A stretch of 64,000 nt of DNA from a virus. A model generated the notes under the pieces. The model was given only the letters and a program-made list of their open reading frames with translations, was not told the DNA's origin and did no database searches. The stretch covers positions 1 through 64,000 of the IMG/VR virus record IMGVR_UViG_3300009182_000057. One strand, 5' to 3'. Shown one piece after another: positions 41,331-49,967 of the stretch (positions are counted from its first letter, which is position 1; every line of letters starts with the position of its first letter). The position numbers and the translations under genes are program-made.

Positions 41331-42656
41331 ATGGCAGAATTAAGAATAATAAATTTACCATACAATACAAATCCATCTTCTTCTGACATATTACCAGTTA
41401 TAAAAGTTAGTGATGGATCTACTACCAAAGTTACAATTGCCAATGCCGTTGCGTCCTTAAGTAGTTTACCTTTACAAGCAGCAAATTATGTTTATGTACC
41501 AATTACCAACAATGCGGTTACTAACGGGAATAATCTTATAGCGGCATATACTTCAGCCAAGACTTTAACTCCTAATGGATCTTCATTAAGTTCTACAAAT
41601 AGAGTTTCTATTATTGTCCCACCGGGCAAATATGATTTAGGAACTTCTTTTCTTACTCTCGATACAGAGTATATAGATTTGATTGGATTAACCAAAGAAG
41701 CTAGTCATGTTATTATAACATCAGCATCCATAGGTCAAACCATAAACCAAACTGCTAATGACGTCCGTTGTATAGGGTTTACAGTTAAAAATACTAGTGC
41801 GTTTGAAGCTTATGCATTTTCTAGTAATTTAAATTTAGCTTACTGTGAAAATATAATTTTCGGTTCTATTTATGCTGGTGTTTTATCTGGCACATTTAAA
41901 AATTGTACATCTACAACTCTTAATTATCCAAATGGTGCTTATTGTGCATATGGCGGATCTGCTGCTGGTAAATTTATAAATTGTAATGGAATAAATTCTC
42001 AACTATTGAGCGGTGGGTTTGCAGGAATAAGTGGCACCGCTCCTGGAATTTTTATTAATTGCACAGGCTCTAATACTGGAGGTAATGGTGGTGGATTTGT
42101 TGGCAATGCTGGAGATGCTTCAGGAACATTTACTAATTGTAAAGGATTCCACACTGGAAGTAATCTTGGTGCTGGGGGATTTACAGGTTATGGCGGTTAC
42201 GCTTCTGGAATATTTATTAATTGTATCGGAAAAAGTGAAGCAAACAACTTCGGTGGGGGATTTGCTGGTCGTTATGGCTATGCTTCTGGTACATTTATAA
42301 ATTGTACTGGTACAAATACTGGAGATAATGGTGGTGGATTCGTTGGCACTGCTGGTATTGCTTCTGGAACATTTACTAATTGTATAGGAAAAAATACTGG
42401 TTATGCTGGTGGTGGATTTGTAGGAGCAAGTGGCTCGGCTAGTGGAACTTTTACCAATAGTTTAGGGATTGATGAGACATCAGGAGGAGGTGGTATTGGT
42501 GGTTATACTTCAATCATAAAAGGGCGTTTTATTAATTGTAAATTATTATATGACACAAATTTTCCAACTCTTACGAATTCCGGAGATTCAACCAAACCAG
42601 CTTGTTATATAAATTGTTTAGATAATTCCGGCAAACTAGTTAATGGGAGTGCTTAA
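41331..42656 (+). CDS. Beta-helix adhesin, paralogue 1 of 3
   Basis: 441 residues. The N-terminal 45 residues (LRIINLPYNTNPSSSDILPV, then TTKVTIANAVASL) are a docking module common on phage fibres. Residues about 85-165 are shared with the two following genes (LDTEYIDLIGL, INQTANDVRCIGFTVKN). From about 185 to 410 there are about eight units with the core SGTFTNCKG followed by GGGFVG, which should fold as a right-handed beta-helix (pectate-lyase-like or filamentous). The end is CYINCLDNSGKLVNGSA. No catalytic residues of a known lyase are apparent. It is probably a trimeric side fibre or spike. Confidence 0.78.
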   Translation: MAELRIINLPYNTNPSSSDILPVIKVSDGSTTKVTIANAVASLSSLPLQAANYVYVPITNNAVTNGNNLIAAYTSAKTLTPNGSSLSSTNRVSIIVPPGKYDLGTSFLTLDTEYIDLIGLTKEASHVIITSASIGQTINQTANDVRCIGFTVKNTSAFEAYAFSSNLNLAYCENIIFGSIYAGVLSGTFKNCTSTTLNYPNGAYCAYGGSAAGKFINCNGINSQLLSGGFAGISGTAPGIFINCTGSNTGGNGGGFVGNAGDASGTFTNCKGFHTGSNLGAGGFTGYGGYASGIFINCIGKSEANNFGGGFAGRYGYASGTFINCTGTNTGDNGGGFVGTAGIASGTFTNCIGKNTGYAGGGFVGASGSASGTFTNSLGIDETSGGGGIGGYTSIIKGRFINCKLLYDTNFPTLTNSGDSTKPACYINCLDNSGKLVNGSA

Positions 42657-42667
42657 TAAGTAGATTT

Positions 42668-44815
42668 ATGGCAGATACAAAAATATCTAATTTAACTTTA
42701 AATTCAATACCATCTCCTGCAGATATATTACCTATTGTTAATAATAATGTAACCAAAAAGATTTCTTTATCAGACGCTTTTAGTATTTCCGCATTCGGTA
42801 GTAAAACAAATTATAATTTATTAGTAATTTCCAATAATAATATATCTAATGGAACTAAACTTTTAAATGCTTATGCAACAGCCAAAACTCAAACTCCTAA
42901 TGGTTTACCTTTAAGTTCTTCTAATCGATTTGTAATTATTCTTCCACCAGCTAATTATGATTTAGGATCCTCTTCTTTAAATTTAGATACACAATATATA
43001 GACATAGTAGGATTTACTAGAGATCCTAAAGGTACTATTATAACATCTTCTAATTCATCTAGAACTATAAATCAAACTGCTAATGATGTTCGTTGTGTTG
43101 GATTCTCAACAAATAATACAGCACTTACAAACGGTACAGGGGTTATTTTAAATAGTAATTTAAATTTAGCATATTATGAAAATATAATTTTTAATTCTAT
43201 ATCTTCAGATATTTTATCAGGTACATTTAAAAATTGTACAAGTAATAATTGGGATATTGGTATAGCTTCTGGAATTTTTACAGACTGTATTGGTATAAAT
43301 TCCATCGGATTATCTGGAGGTTTTACGCGTAATGGTGGTATCATATCTGGTTTATTTACTAATTGCACTGGCTCTAATACTGATACTGGTTTTAAAGGAG
43401 GTGGATTTGCCGGATCTAGTGGAAGTTGTAATGGTACATTTATTAATTGCACTGGAATAAATACAGCAAATTATGGTGGAGGGTTTGCAGGAAGCTCCAG
43501 TACATCTTCTGGTACATTTATAGATTGCACTGGTTCAAATAACGACTCAGCAACTTATGGCGGTGGATTTGCCGGATGGTATGGAATAATTTCGGGAACT
43601 TTTTATAATTGTAAAGGTTCTAATAACGGAGCTCAAGGCGGTGGTTTTATTGGACTATATGGTACATTAAATAGCAATTGTTATAATTGTATAGCATCTA
43701 ACTCTTACGATGCATCTAGTGATTGGGGTGGATATAGTTCTTCAATTTCTGGAACATTTTTTAATTGTACTGGTAGTATAGGTAACACCGTAAAAGGTCG
43801 TTTTATAAATCATAAAACTACATATTCTTCTTTTCCATCTTTGGTTAATGGTTTTTATATTAATTGTTTAGATGGTTCGGGTAATATTGTTAATGGAAGC
43901 AATACATCTCCTTATACTATTAGTTACCTATTAATAGGCGGAGGAGGTGGCGGAGGTTCTTCAGGAGGAGGCGGAGCCGGTGGAGTTATAAGTGGAACTA
44001 CTACATTAAATTATGGGACAAGCTATGGTGCAACAATTGGTGCCGGTGGTGCCGGTGGTGTTTTTATTCAAGGTGCTTCTTCTTATCAAGGTAAAGGCAC
44101 CCTAGGACAAAACTCATCTTTTGGCAATTTAGTAGCATATGGCGGAGGTACCGGAGGACCAACCAGAAACAGTAATTCTTCATCCGCTGATCTAGCAAGT
44201 AAGGGTAGTGGTGGTGGAGCAGGTGGTGGTATTATTGCTGATGCTCAAGGCCTTATTTATCCTGGTGGAAATAGTGTTGTTGCATCGCGACAAGGTAATG
44301 ATGGAGGATCATCTGGTAATATTATTTACAGTCCTGGAGGAGGAGGAGGAGGTGCTGGTGCTGCTGGAGGAGACGCCAATGGTGGCGGTCCTGGTGGTAC
44401 TGGTGGTGCTGGTATAGTAAATCCAATTTTAGGTTCTAAAGTAGGTGTATTAGTAAATGGAGCTTATTGGATTGGCGGTGGCGGCGGTGGTGGTACTAAT
44501 TTTACTGACAATCTTGGAAACGGGGTAGCAGCTGCCGCAGGTACTGGGGGGATTGGTGGCGGTGGTTCTGGTGGATATGGAAAAGCAACTAATGCTAGTG
44601 TAGGAAAAGATGGCGTTCCAAATTCAGGTGGTGGTGGTGGTGGTGGAGCAGGAAATTACTCCGCCACTATTGGTGGGTCAGGTGGATCCGGAGCTGTTGT
44701 ACTTTCTATACCTACGGACTATTATAGCGGAATCACAACTGGTTCTCCAAGAGTAACTGTAGTTGGATCTAATACAATATTAGAATTTTTAAATTCAGGA
44801 ACTTATTACGCTTAA
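42668..44815 (+). CDS. Beta-helix adhesin with glycine-rich C-terminal domain, paralogue 2 of 3
   Basis: 715 residues. The first about 410 follow paralogue 1: docking module (DTKISNLTLNSIPSPADILP), shared middle (LDTQYIDIVGFTRD, INQTANDVRCVGF) and repeated SGTFINCTG / GGGFAG beta-helix units ending in YINCLDGSGNIVNGS. It then adds about 300 residues of glycine-rich domain (YLLIGGGGGGGSSGGGGAGG to the end), with repeated GAGG and GGGGGGG stretches. The same module occurs in the proteins at 55058 and 57853. Such Gly-rich domains sit at fibre tips in other phages. It is therefore a fusion of an existing adhesin and a mobile tip module. Confidence 0.78.
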   Translation: MADTKISNLTLNSIPSPADILPIVNNNVTKKISLSDAFSISAFGSKTNYNLLVISNNNISNGTKLLNAYATAKTQTPNGLPLSSSNRFVIILPPANYDLGSSSLNLDTQYIDIVGFTRDPKGTIITSSNSSRTINQTANDVRCVGFSTNNTALTNGTGVILNSNLNLAYYENIIFNSISSDILSGTFKNCTSNNWDIGIASGIFTDCIGINSIGLSGGFTRNGGIISGLFTNCTGSNTDTGFKGGGFAGSSGSCNGTFINCTGINTANYGGGFAGSSSTSSGTFIDCTGSNNDSATYGGGFAGWYGIISGTFYNCKGSNNGAQGGGFIGLYGTLNSNCYNCIASNSYDASSDWGGYSSSISGTFFNCTGSIGNTVKGRFINHKTTYSSFPSLVNGFYINCLDGSGNIVNGSNTSPYTISYLLIGGGGGGGSSGGGGAGGVISGTTTLNYGTSYGATIGAGGAGGVFIQGASSYQGKGTLGQNSSFGNLVAYGGGTGGPTRNSNSSSADLASKGSGGGAGGGIIADAQGLIYPGGNSVVASRQGNDGGSSGNIIYSPGGGGGGAGAAGGDANGGGPGGTGGAGIVNPILGSKVGVLVNGAYWIGGGGGGGTNFTDNLGNGVAAAAGTGGIGGGGSGGYGKATNASVGKDGVPNSGGGGGGGAGNYSATIGGSGGSGAVVLSIPTDYYSGITTGSPRVTVVGSNTILEFLNSGTYYA

Positions 44816-44818
44816 ATA
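44812..44818 (+). promoter_or_regulatory. TTAAATA box before third adhesin
   Basis: TTAAATA overlaps the preceding stop codon and ends six bases before the ATG at 44825. Weak because the stop codon provides part of the match. Confidence 0.25.
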
Positions 44819-44824
44819 TAACAT

Positions 44825-46141
44825 ATGGCTAATACAACTATTATAGATTTACCAACACTTACATCTCCTACAGCAGATGATGTGTTTCCAGTTGTTAATG
44901 ACGATATAACAAAAAAAATCTCTTTAATAGATGCTCTCAATACTACAAGTATAGCTACTACAACACCCAACTTTGTATATGTAACAACTAGTGATAATGT
45001 AATAACAAATGGGACTAATCTTCTTAAAGCTTATACAAAAGCCAAAACATTATCTCCAAATGGATTACCTTTAAGTTCTTCTAATAGAGCAACATTAATA
45101 TTAATGCCTGGGACTTATGACCTCGGTTCTTTCTCTTTAAATTTAGATACTCAATATGTAGATGTAGTAGGATTCTCTAGGGATGCTAGTCATGTTAATA
45201 TTATTTCTAATAATAGTGACCAAACTATAAATCAATCTGCTAATGATATTCGTTGTATAGGATTCACAATCAAAAATAATGGTTCTGGAATAAGTGCTAT
45301 TGTTGGAAGTAATTTTACTAACTTATACTGGGAAAATATAATTTTTGATATGTTATATTCTTTTAATGTTTCTGGAACATTTGTTAATTGCTCTGGAACT
45401 AATTCAAAAAATGGTCAAGGGTCTTTTGGTGGTAATTTAATTGGAACTTTTATTAATTGTTCTGGATCAAACATAGGAAATAATGGAGGAGCTGGTGGAT
45501 TTGCTGGAAGTAGTGCAATTTTATCTGGAACATTTACCAATTGCAAAGGCATAAGTTCTGGTAGTAATAGTGGAGGTGGATTTGCTGGAAGTGGTTCTAC
45601 TTTATCTGGAACATTTACTAATTGTTCGGGGTCAAATTCTTGTGATAATGGTGGAGGTGGATTTGGTGGTGATAATTCCATTATACAAAATGCAGTCTTT
45701 ACTAATTGTTCTGGGAGCAACAGTGGTAGTGGAGGTGGCGGATTTGTTGGAATTAATGGTGGAGTGTCTGATAGTATTTTTTATAATTGTCAGGGGTTTA
45801 ATTATGGATTAGCTGGTGGTGGATTTGTTGGTAAATTATCAATTTCTATTGCTGGAACTTTTTATAATTGCACTGGTTCCAATACTGCTACTTGGGGTGG
45901 AGGTTTCTTTGGATATCAAACTAGTAATAATGCTTATTTAAATGCTTGTAAAGGATCTAGCTCTGTTTCTGATGGATATGCTATAAGCGGTTATTTAAGC
46001 AACTACAAAGGCCAATATATTAATTGTATTGTTTCTGATCAGAATTTACCAACATTAACAAATTCCAGAGACCTAGGTAATCCAGCTTGTTTTGTTAATT
46101 GTATAGACTTGTATAATAGACTTGTAAACGGAAGCGCTTAA
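44825..46141 (+). CDS. Beta-helix adhesin, paralogue 3 of 3
   Basis: 438 residues, same plan as the gene at 41331: docking module (NTTIIDLPTLTSPTADDVFP, then TKKISLIDALN), shared middle (LDTQYVDVVGFSRDASH, INQSANDIRCIGFTIKN), about eight SGTFTNCSG / GGGFAG beta-helix units, and an ending CFVNCIDLYNRLVNGSA almost the same as paralogue 1. Differences lie in the turn loops of the repeats, where ligand contacts would be expected. The three genes form a tandem array likely arisen by duplication. Confidence 0.78.
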   Translation: MANTTIIDLPTLTSPTADDVFPVVNDDITKKISLIDALNTTSIATTTPNFVYVTTSDNVITNGTNLLKAYTKAKTLSPNGLPLSSSNRATLILMPGTYDLGSFSLNLDTQYVDVVGFSRDASHVNIISNNSDQTINQSANDIRCIGFTIKNNGSGISAIVGSNFTNLYWENIIFDMLYSFNVSGTFVNCSGTNSKNGQGSFGGNLIGTFINCSGSNIGNNGGAGGFAGSSAILSGTFTNCKGISSGSNSGGGFAGSGSTLSGTFTNCSGSNSCDNGGGGFGGDNSIIQNAVFTNCSGSNSGSGGGGFVGINGGVSDSIFYNCQGFNYGLAGGGFVGKLSISIAGTFYNCTGSNTATWGGGFFGYQTSNNAYLNACKGSSSVSDGYAISGYLSNYKGQYINCIVSDQNLPTLTNSRDLGNPACFVNCIDLYNRLVNGSA

Positions 46142-46149
46142 TATAAATA
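46142..46149 (+). promoter_or_regulatory. Late promoter TATAAATA
   Basis: Perfect TATAAATA, nine bases before the ATG at 46159. Confidence 0.55.
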
Positions 46150-46158
46150 TATAATAAC

Positions 46159-46482
46159 ATGGAAGAAAAAGATTTTACTCTTAGAGACGGTAAGTGGGTT
46201 CAAAGAACATATGCTCAACCTACACCTCAACAACAATTAATTCTTAATACAGCAACTAATTCAGAAGGAGAAATAAATCCAGAAGTTTTAGAAGTATTTA
46301 AAGAAATTCAAAAAACTCAATTTATAGCTGCTTCTAAAGAAGATGCCGCTAGATTACAAGAAATATATGATGCAAATTATTTAGCCGGTTCAGACCACAT
46401 AGATGTTGATATTACTCTCCCAGACGGAAGAGGTATCATAAATTGTCGCTCTGGTCTAGAACATAAACAAATTAGATTCTAA
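46159..46482 (+). CDS. Hypothetical protein in fibre block
   Basis: 107 residues, charged, with a Gln/Pro-rich stretch (QPTPQQQLIL), a helical middle and an ending DVDITLPDGRGIINCRSGLE. I do not recognise a family. Its stop overlaps the next ATG (TAATG). The short length and position between fibre genes suggest a fibre-assembly or connector protein, but nothing in the sequence proves it. A perfect TATAAATA precedes it. Confidence 0.65.
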   Translation: MEEKDFTLRDGKWVQRTYAQPTPQQQLILNTATNSEGEINPEVLEVFKEIQKTQFIAASKEDAARLQEIYDANYLAGSDHIDVDITLPDGRGIINCRSGLEHKQIRF

Positions 46483-47387
46483 TGGATACACTTTATAACA
46501 CAACTATTATTGAAACCAATGGAGTAAGATCCATAGCGGGTGGTGGTACTGGAGCATCAACAGCTTCTAATGCTTTGAAAAGTTTATTAAGTGCCACTAA
46601 TATTAACGTTGGCATAGCAACAGGAGCAACAACACCTAGCAGAGCTTTAACAGTCAATGGTGAATTTTTAGCAACGGGCAATGTTTATGGAGATAATGCT
46701 ACTTTCACAACTGGTACATTCACAACATCTGTTACATCTCCATCTATAAGTTCTACTAAATTATTTTTTGGAACCGGCAATCAAATGGTACTATCAGACG
46801 GTTTTGTAACCAATAATGCAGGTAATGGTCCTAATACATTATCATTAAATTTTAACAATGGAGTTTATATGGGTCTTAGTGGTAATAGTTCTTTATATGC
46901 TTTAGGAGTTCCGAAGTTTTATACCATACTTTCTCCGGTGCCAACATTATTAAATATATCAGTTTCACCATTACCATTTTTTAATGCCTTATATCCTACA
47001 ATAGATTATTTAACTCCAGATTCTGTTTATGAAATAGAATATAGTTTATATTTTTATAAAAATACAGCAGGAATTGTAACATATCAGCTATCAGCTAGTA
47101 ATACACTTAATTTAATATCTTCTCAATATTATCAAGGTCCACCGACCGGTGTAGCAGCTGTAGGCAATGCAGCTTCTGCAGGAGTTTTAGCAACGTCTAA
47201 AAATTCAGTAAACCTACCAGGAACAGTATCTTTAACAACTTCTGTTTCTCATAATGCTTTTATTAAAGCATTAGTAAAAACCTCAGGCCTCGCTTCCAAT
47301 ATAGTCCTTAATGTTTTTGTTAACCAAGGTGGAGGCACTTTAGATCCTTTACCAGGTAGTTATAGAAAGATAACAAAAATTACATAA
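46482..47387 (+). CDS. Tail fibre protein
   Basis: 301 residues. The N-terminal half has fibre elements: IAGGGTGASTASNALKSLL (the GGTGA(S/T)T element common in phage fibres) and VGIATGATTPSRALTVNGEF. The C-terminal half is a beta domain (YEIEYSLYFYKNTAGIVTYQ, SVSHNAFIKALVKTSG) with alternating hydrophobic pattern, probably a globular tip. The type of ligand is not indicated. Coupled by TAATG with the preceding small gene and followed six bases later by the propeller gene, perhaps forming one fibre. Confidence 0.75.
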   Translation: MDTLYNTTIIETNGVRSIAGGGTGASTASNALKSLLSATNINVGIATGATTPSRALTVNGEFLATGNVYGDNATFTTGTFTTSVTSPSISSTKLFFGTGNQMVLSDGFVTNNAGNGPNTLSLNFNNGVYMGLSGNSSLYALGVPKFYTILSPVPTLLNISVSPLPFFNALYPTIDYLTPDSVYEIEYSLYFYKNTAGIVTYQLSASNTLNLISSQYYQGPPTGVAAVGNAASAGVLATSKNSVNLPGTVSLTTSVSHNAFIKALVKTSGLASNIVLNVFVNQGGGTLDPLPGSYRKITKIT

Positions 47388-47392
47388 TTGTT

Positions 47393-48397
47393 ATGGCAAC
47401 TTTAACAACAACAAATGTAAATGTTAATTGGGTAAAAGCTACATCATTTCCTCAATATCCCTGGAATGCTCCTTCATATGGTAATAAAAAATTTGTTGCT
47501 GTTACTAGTGATGGTACGAATTCATATTCGGTTTATACAGAAGATGGATTGACCGGAACAACAGCAGCTATGCCAGCTACTCAGTCCGCAGTGACTTGGA
47601 ATTTTACGGCATTTGGTAATGGAAGATTTGTTGCTATAGGTACTAAACCCAATAATACTACTCAATTTTGTGCATATTCCACAGATAATGCAGCTACTTG
47701 GACAGCTGGTGGAAATTTATATAACGTTAATACATATATATCATTAGGATTTGCCAGTACTAGATTTATAGCAACAGCGGGTACTGGCTATCAATGGACA
47801 TCATATTCTAATGATGGGGTTACCTGGACCGCGGGAGGAAATTTGCCTACAATCGTAGAAGCTAAAGGTTCAGCATATGGCAATGGCAGATATATGATAA
47901 TTCCTGATGCCAGTAATGGTGTTAGTGGTAATGTTGTTTATACAGATAACGAAGGGGCTACCTGGTCTCAAGGAGGACTTCTTCCTGGTGGGTCATATCC
48001 GAACATTAGGTATTGGAGAGGATTAAGTTATGGAAGAGGTAAATTCGTAGCTATATGTTCTTTGGGAGGCCTTCCAGCATATTCAATTGACGGCGGATTG
48101 ACTTGGCAGGATGGAAAAATATATGGAGATGATAATAGTAGTTTAAACCTTACATCATTAACTTACGGCAATGGTATATTTTTAGCACATTCATTTAACG
48201 GTAGCACTGGAATGTACTCTTACGATGGTATAAATTGGATTAAGGTTAATCTAGCTAGTGGCGGATATGGCTCTGTAATTTATGGTAATGGTAGATTTGT
48301 AGTTTTTAATGGCTTTAATGCTCCCTATAACCCAGCATATATATTAGACAATAATTTAGCTTGTGCATTTACACCTACCATTTCTGTAATTAATTAA
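47393..48397 (+). CDS. Asp-box (BNR-like) beta-propeller protein
   Basis: 334 residues, nearly all one propeller. Asp-box-like units occur as YSTDNAATWTAGG, YSNDGVTWTAGG, YTDNEGATWSQGG, YSIDGGLTWQDG and YSYDGINWIKV, each about 50-60 residues apart and alternating with a second repeat of the type YGNGRFVAIG. Asp boxes are found in sialidases and other glycan-binding propellers. The catalytic Arg triad and Tyr of sialidases are not recognisable, so binding is more likely than hydrolysis. Position among fibre genes suggests a tip or accessory adhesin. Confidence 0.78.
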   Translation: MATLTTTNVNVNWVKATSFPQYPWNAPSYGNKKFVAVTSDGTNSYSVYTEDGLTGTTAAMPATQSAVTWNFTAFGNGRFVAIGTKPNNTTQFCAYSTDNAATWTAGGNLYNVNTYISLGFASTRFIATAGTGYQWTSYSNDGVTWTAGGNLPTIVEAKGSAYGNGRYMIIPDASNGVSGNVVYTDNEGATWSQGGLLPGGSYPNIRYWRGLSYGRGKFVAICSLGGLPAYSIDGGLTWQDGKIYGDDNSSLNLTSLTYGNGIFLAHSFNGSTGMYSYDGINWIKVNLASGGYGSVIYGNGRFVVFNGFNAPYNPAYILDNNLACAFTPTISVIN

Positions 48398-48409
48398 TAG
48401 GTATAATAA

Positions 48410-49228
48410 ATGAATTCGCAAGAAATACTGTTGTCATTAACTGGTGGCTTATCGGCTGGAATAGAAGGTTCTAGAGCCATTCCATATTTATTAGCTGACG
48501 AAACGTATGCTGGTATTGAATTTGGTAATTCTACAACAAGAGGTACATTATGTGCCAAATATATTGCTTTAGATTATACAGCAGCAAGTACTTATATAAT
48601 TAATAATTTTGGACCTACAACTATAACATTCAACCCTTCCGCCATAAAATTACCTAATAAGATTAATAGAATTGTTTGGAGTTTTAATGACGGTAGTCCA
48701 GATATAGTAAAAAGTTTTTATTATGCTCCTACTTCTTCAGACACATCAAAATTGCCTTATCCAGATGAACCAGGAGATCCTAGAAATTTTACTATAACAA
48801 AAACATTTGCTACATCAGAATATTTTAATAAAACATTTACAGCTCAGGCTCAAGTATATCAATTAGGCAAACCCGATTTCGTGGATATTTTTTATATAAT
48901 AAATATTATAGCACCGAACATGGATGGTTTAAATAGTGGTTTCTTTGAGGAAATGCATTTAGTATCAACTAAAATGTTTGGACCCAATGATGACATTCTT
49001 TATGTATTTGAAACCAAAAATCCAAAATACATAGTACCTATGTTGGTTAATTGGCATGAAATTCCTAAAGCACCACTAGCAGATACAAATATAAAAGTAA
49101 TACACAGAAGACCTTATAGATTATTACAGCCTTATGAATTAGATAGTTTGAATTTAAACCCTCAAATCAGGGTGATAGATTTTGTACCTTCATCTAATAA
49201 AGCAGGGGATAAAGGAGCATTATTATGA
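48410..49228 (+). CDS. Tail protein with PKD-like segment
   Basis: 272 residues. A PKD-like strand INRIVWSFNDGSPDIVKSFY lies near residues 85-105; the rest has beta character, with a C-terminal part rich in conserved-looking turns (NWHEIPKAPLADTNIKVIHR). No family recognised beyond the PKD likeness. It overlaps the next gene by ATGA, so the two products are probably made together. Its place in the fibre block argues for a virion protein. Confidence 0.62.
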   Translation: MNSQEILLSLTGGLSAGIEGSRAIPYLLADETYAGIEFGNSTTRGTLCAKYIALDYTAASTYIINNFGPTTITFNPSAIKLPNKINRIVWSFNDGSPDIVKSFYYAPTSSDTSKLPYPDEPGDPRNFTITKTFATSEYFNKTFTAQAQVYQLGKPDFVDIFYIINIIAPNMDGLNSGFFEEMHLVSTKMFGPNDDILYVFETKNPKYIVPMLVNWHEIPKAPLADTNIKVIHRRPYRLLQPYELDSLNLNPQIRVIDFVPSSNKAGDKGALL

Positions 49229-49938
49229 GTATATTTAGTAGTGAATATAATAACGGAGAATTATGGTTGAGAACCTTAAACGGGAAAATAGAAGCATCTA
49301 ATAAAATTCTATCGGCTGTATATGCAAAATACCAAGATGTTAATCCTACATTCTATAGAGAATTAAATACAAATAATATTTCTAAGTTTGATATATTTTA
49401 TGATGTAATATATGTCGAAACAGAAACTGGGTTTATTTTTGAAAAAATAAAAGTTAATACAGATGGAATTATTGTACCGTTCCAAAACAATAGTTCTTTT
49501 AATAAAATATCCCAGGTACCTATAGATTATTGGTTTGATGAAACAAATTTTAAAATTTATTTTGTTACTATAAGATCTGGTATTCAACAAATTAAAACAG
49601 CTATAGAAGAAGCGACTTTTGATTTTTATATAACTATAACCGAATATGATTGTAAAGATGGAGAAATATATTTGGCATTTAATAGCCATATAACAATACC
49701 ACTTTTAGGAGCAAATAATTGGGGTGGTGATAAAGCTAATTTAGAAAAACCAAAAATTTGTTATAATAGAGATACCAAGCGATATAATGTATCTTTCGTT
49801 GTTAGAAATAATGCATATGTTTTAGGCCTTTTGAGTTTAAATTTTGTTAACCATAAAGAATTTACTTTAGAAACATTAAATGCTCTTCTCCCATTTGCAA
49901 ATAATTTTGGTCAATACAAAATAACAAACCTGCTTTGA
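49225..49938 (+). CDS. Hypothetical tail-block protein
   Basis: 237 residues, beta-rich, no recognised family. The sequence contains repeated aromatic, acidic strands (FDIFYDVIYVETETGFIFEK, YWFDETNFKIYFVTI). Overlaps its upstream neighbour by ATGA. No signal or membrane segment. Function unknown; virion role is inferred from the neighbours. Confidence 0.62.
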   Translation: MSIFSSEYNNGELWLRTLNGKIEASNKILSAVYAKYQDVNPTFYRELNTNNISKFDIFYDVIYVETETGFIFEKIKVNTDGIIVPFQNNSSFNKISQVPIDYWFDETNFKIYFVTIRSGIQQIKTAIEEATFDFYITITEYDCKDGEIYLAFNSHITIPLLGANNWGGDKANLEKPKICYNRDTKRYNVSFVVRNNAYVLGLLSLNFVNHKEFTLETLNALLPFANNFGQYKITNLL

Positions 49939-49955
49939 AAACAAAGATTTTACAC

Positions 49956-49961
49956 TAAATA
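49956..49961 (+). promoter_or_regulatory. TAAATA box
   Basis: ACTAAATA ends six bases before the ATG at 49968. The short distance suggests a nearly leaderless message if it is a promoter. Confidence 0.3.
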
Positions 49962-49967
49962 TTGATA

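Noticed and set aside
42031-42300. Plus-strand frame within the beta-helix adhesin, and similar ones at 44208-44417, 45570-45812 and 56310-56516
   Set aside because: They are shifted frames through GGN repeats giving Leu/Val/Met-rich products, without own start signals.
41331-42656. Pectate lyase activity for the beta-helix proteins
   Set aside because: Repeat form fits a beta-helix but no calcium-binding Asp cluster or catalytic Arg was seen; treated as binding proteins.
47393-48397. Sialidase (neuraminidase) activity for the Asp-box protein
   Set aside because: Asp boxes are present, but the Arg triad and catalytic Tyr are not recognisable, so only a propeller fold is claimed.
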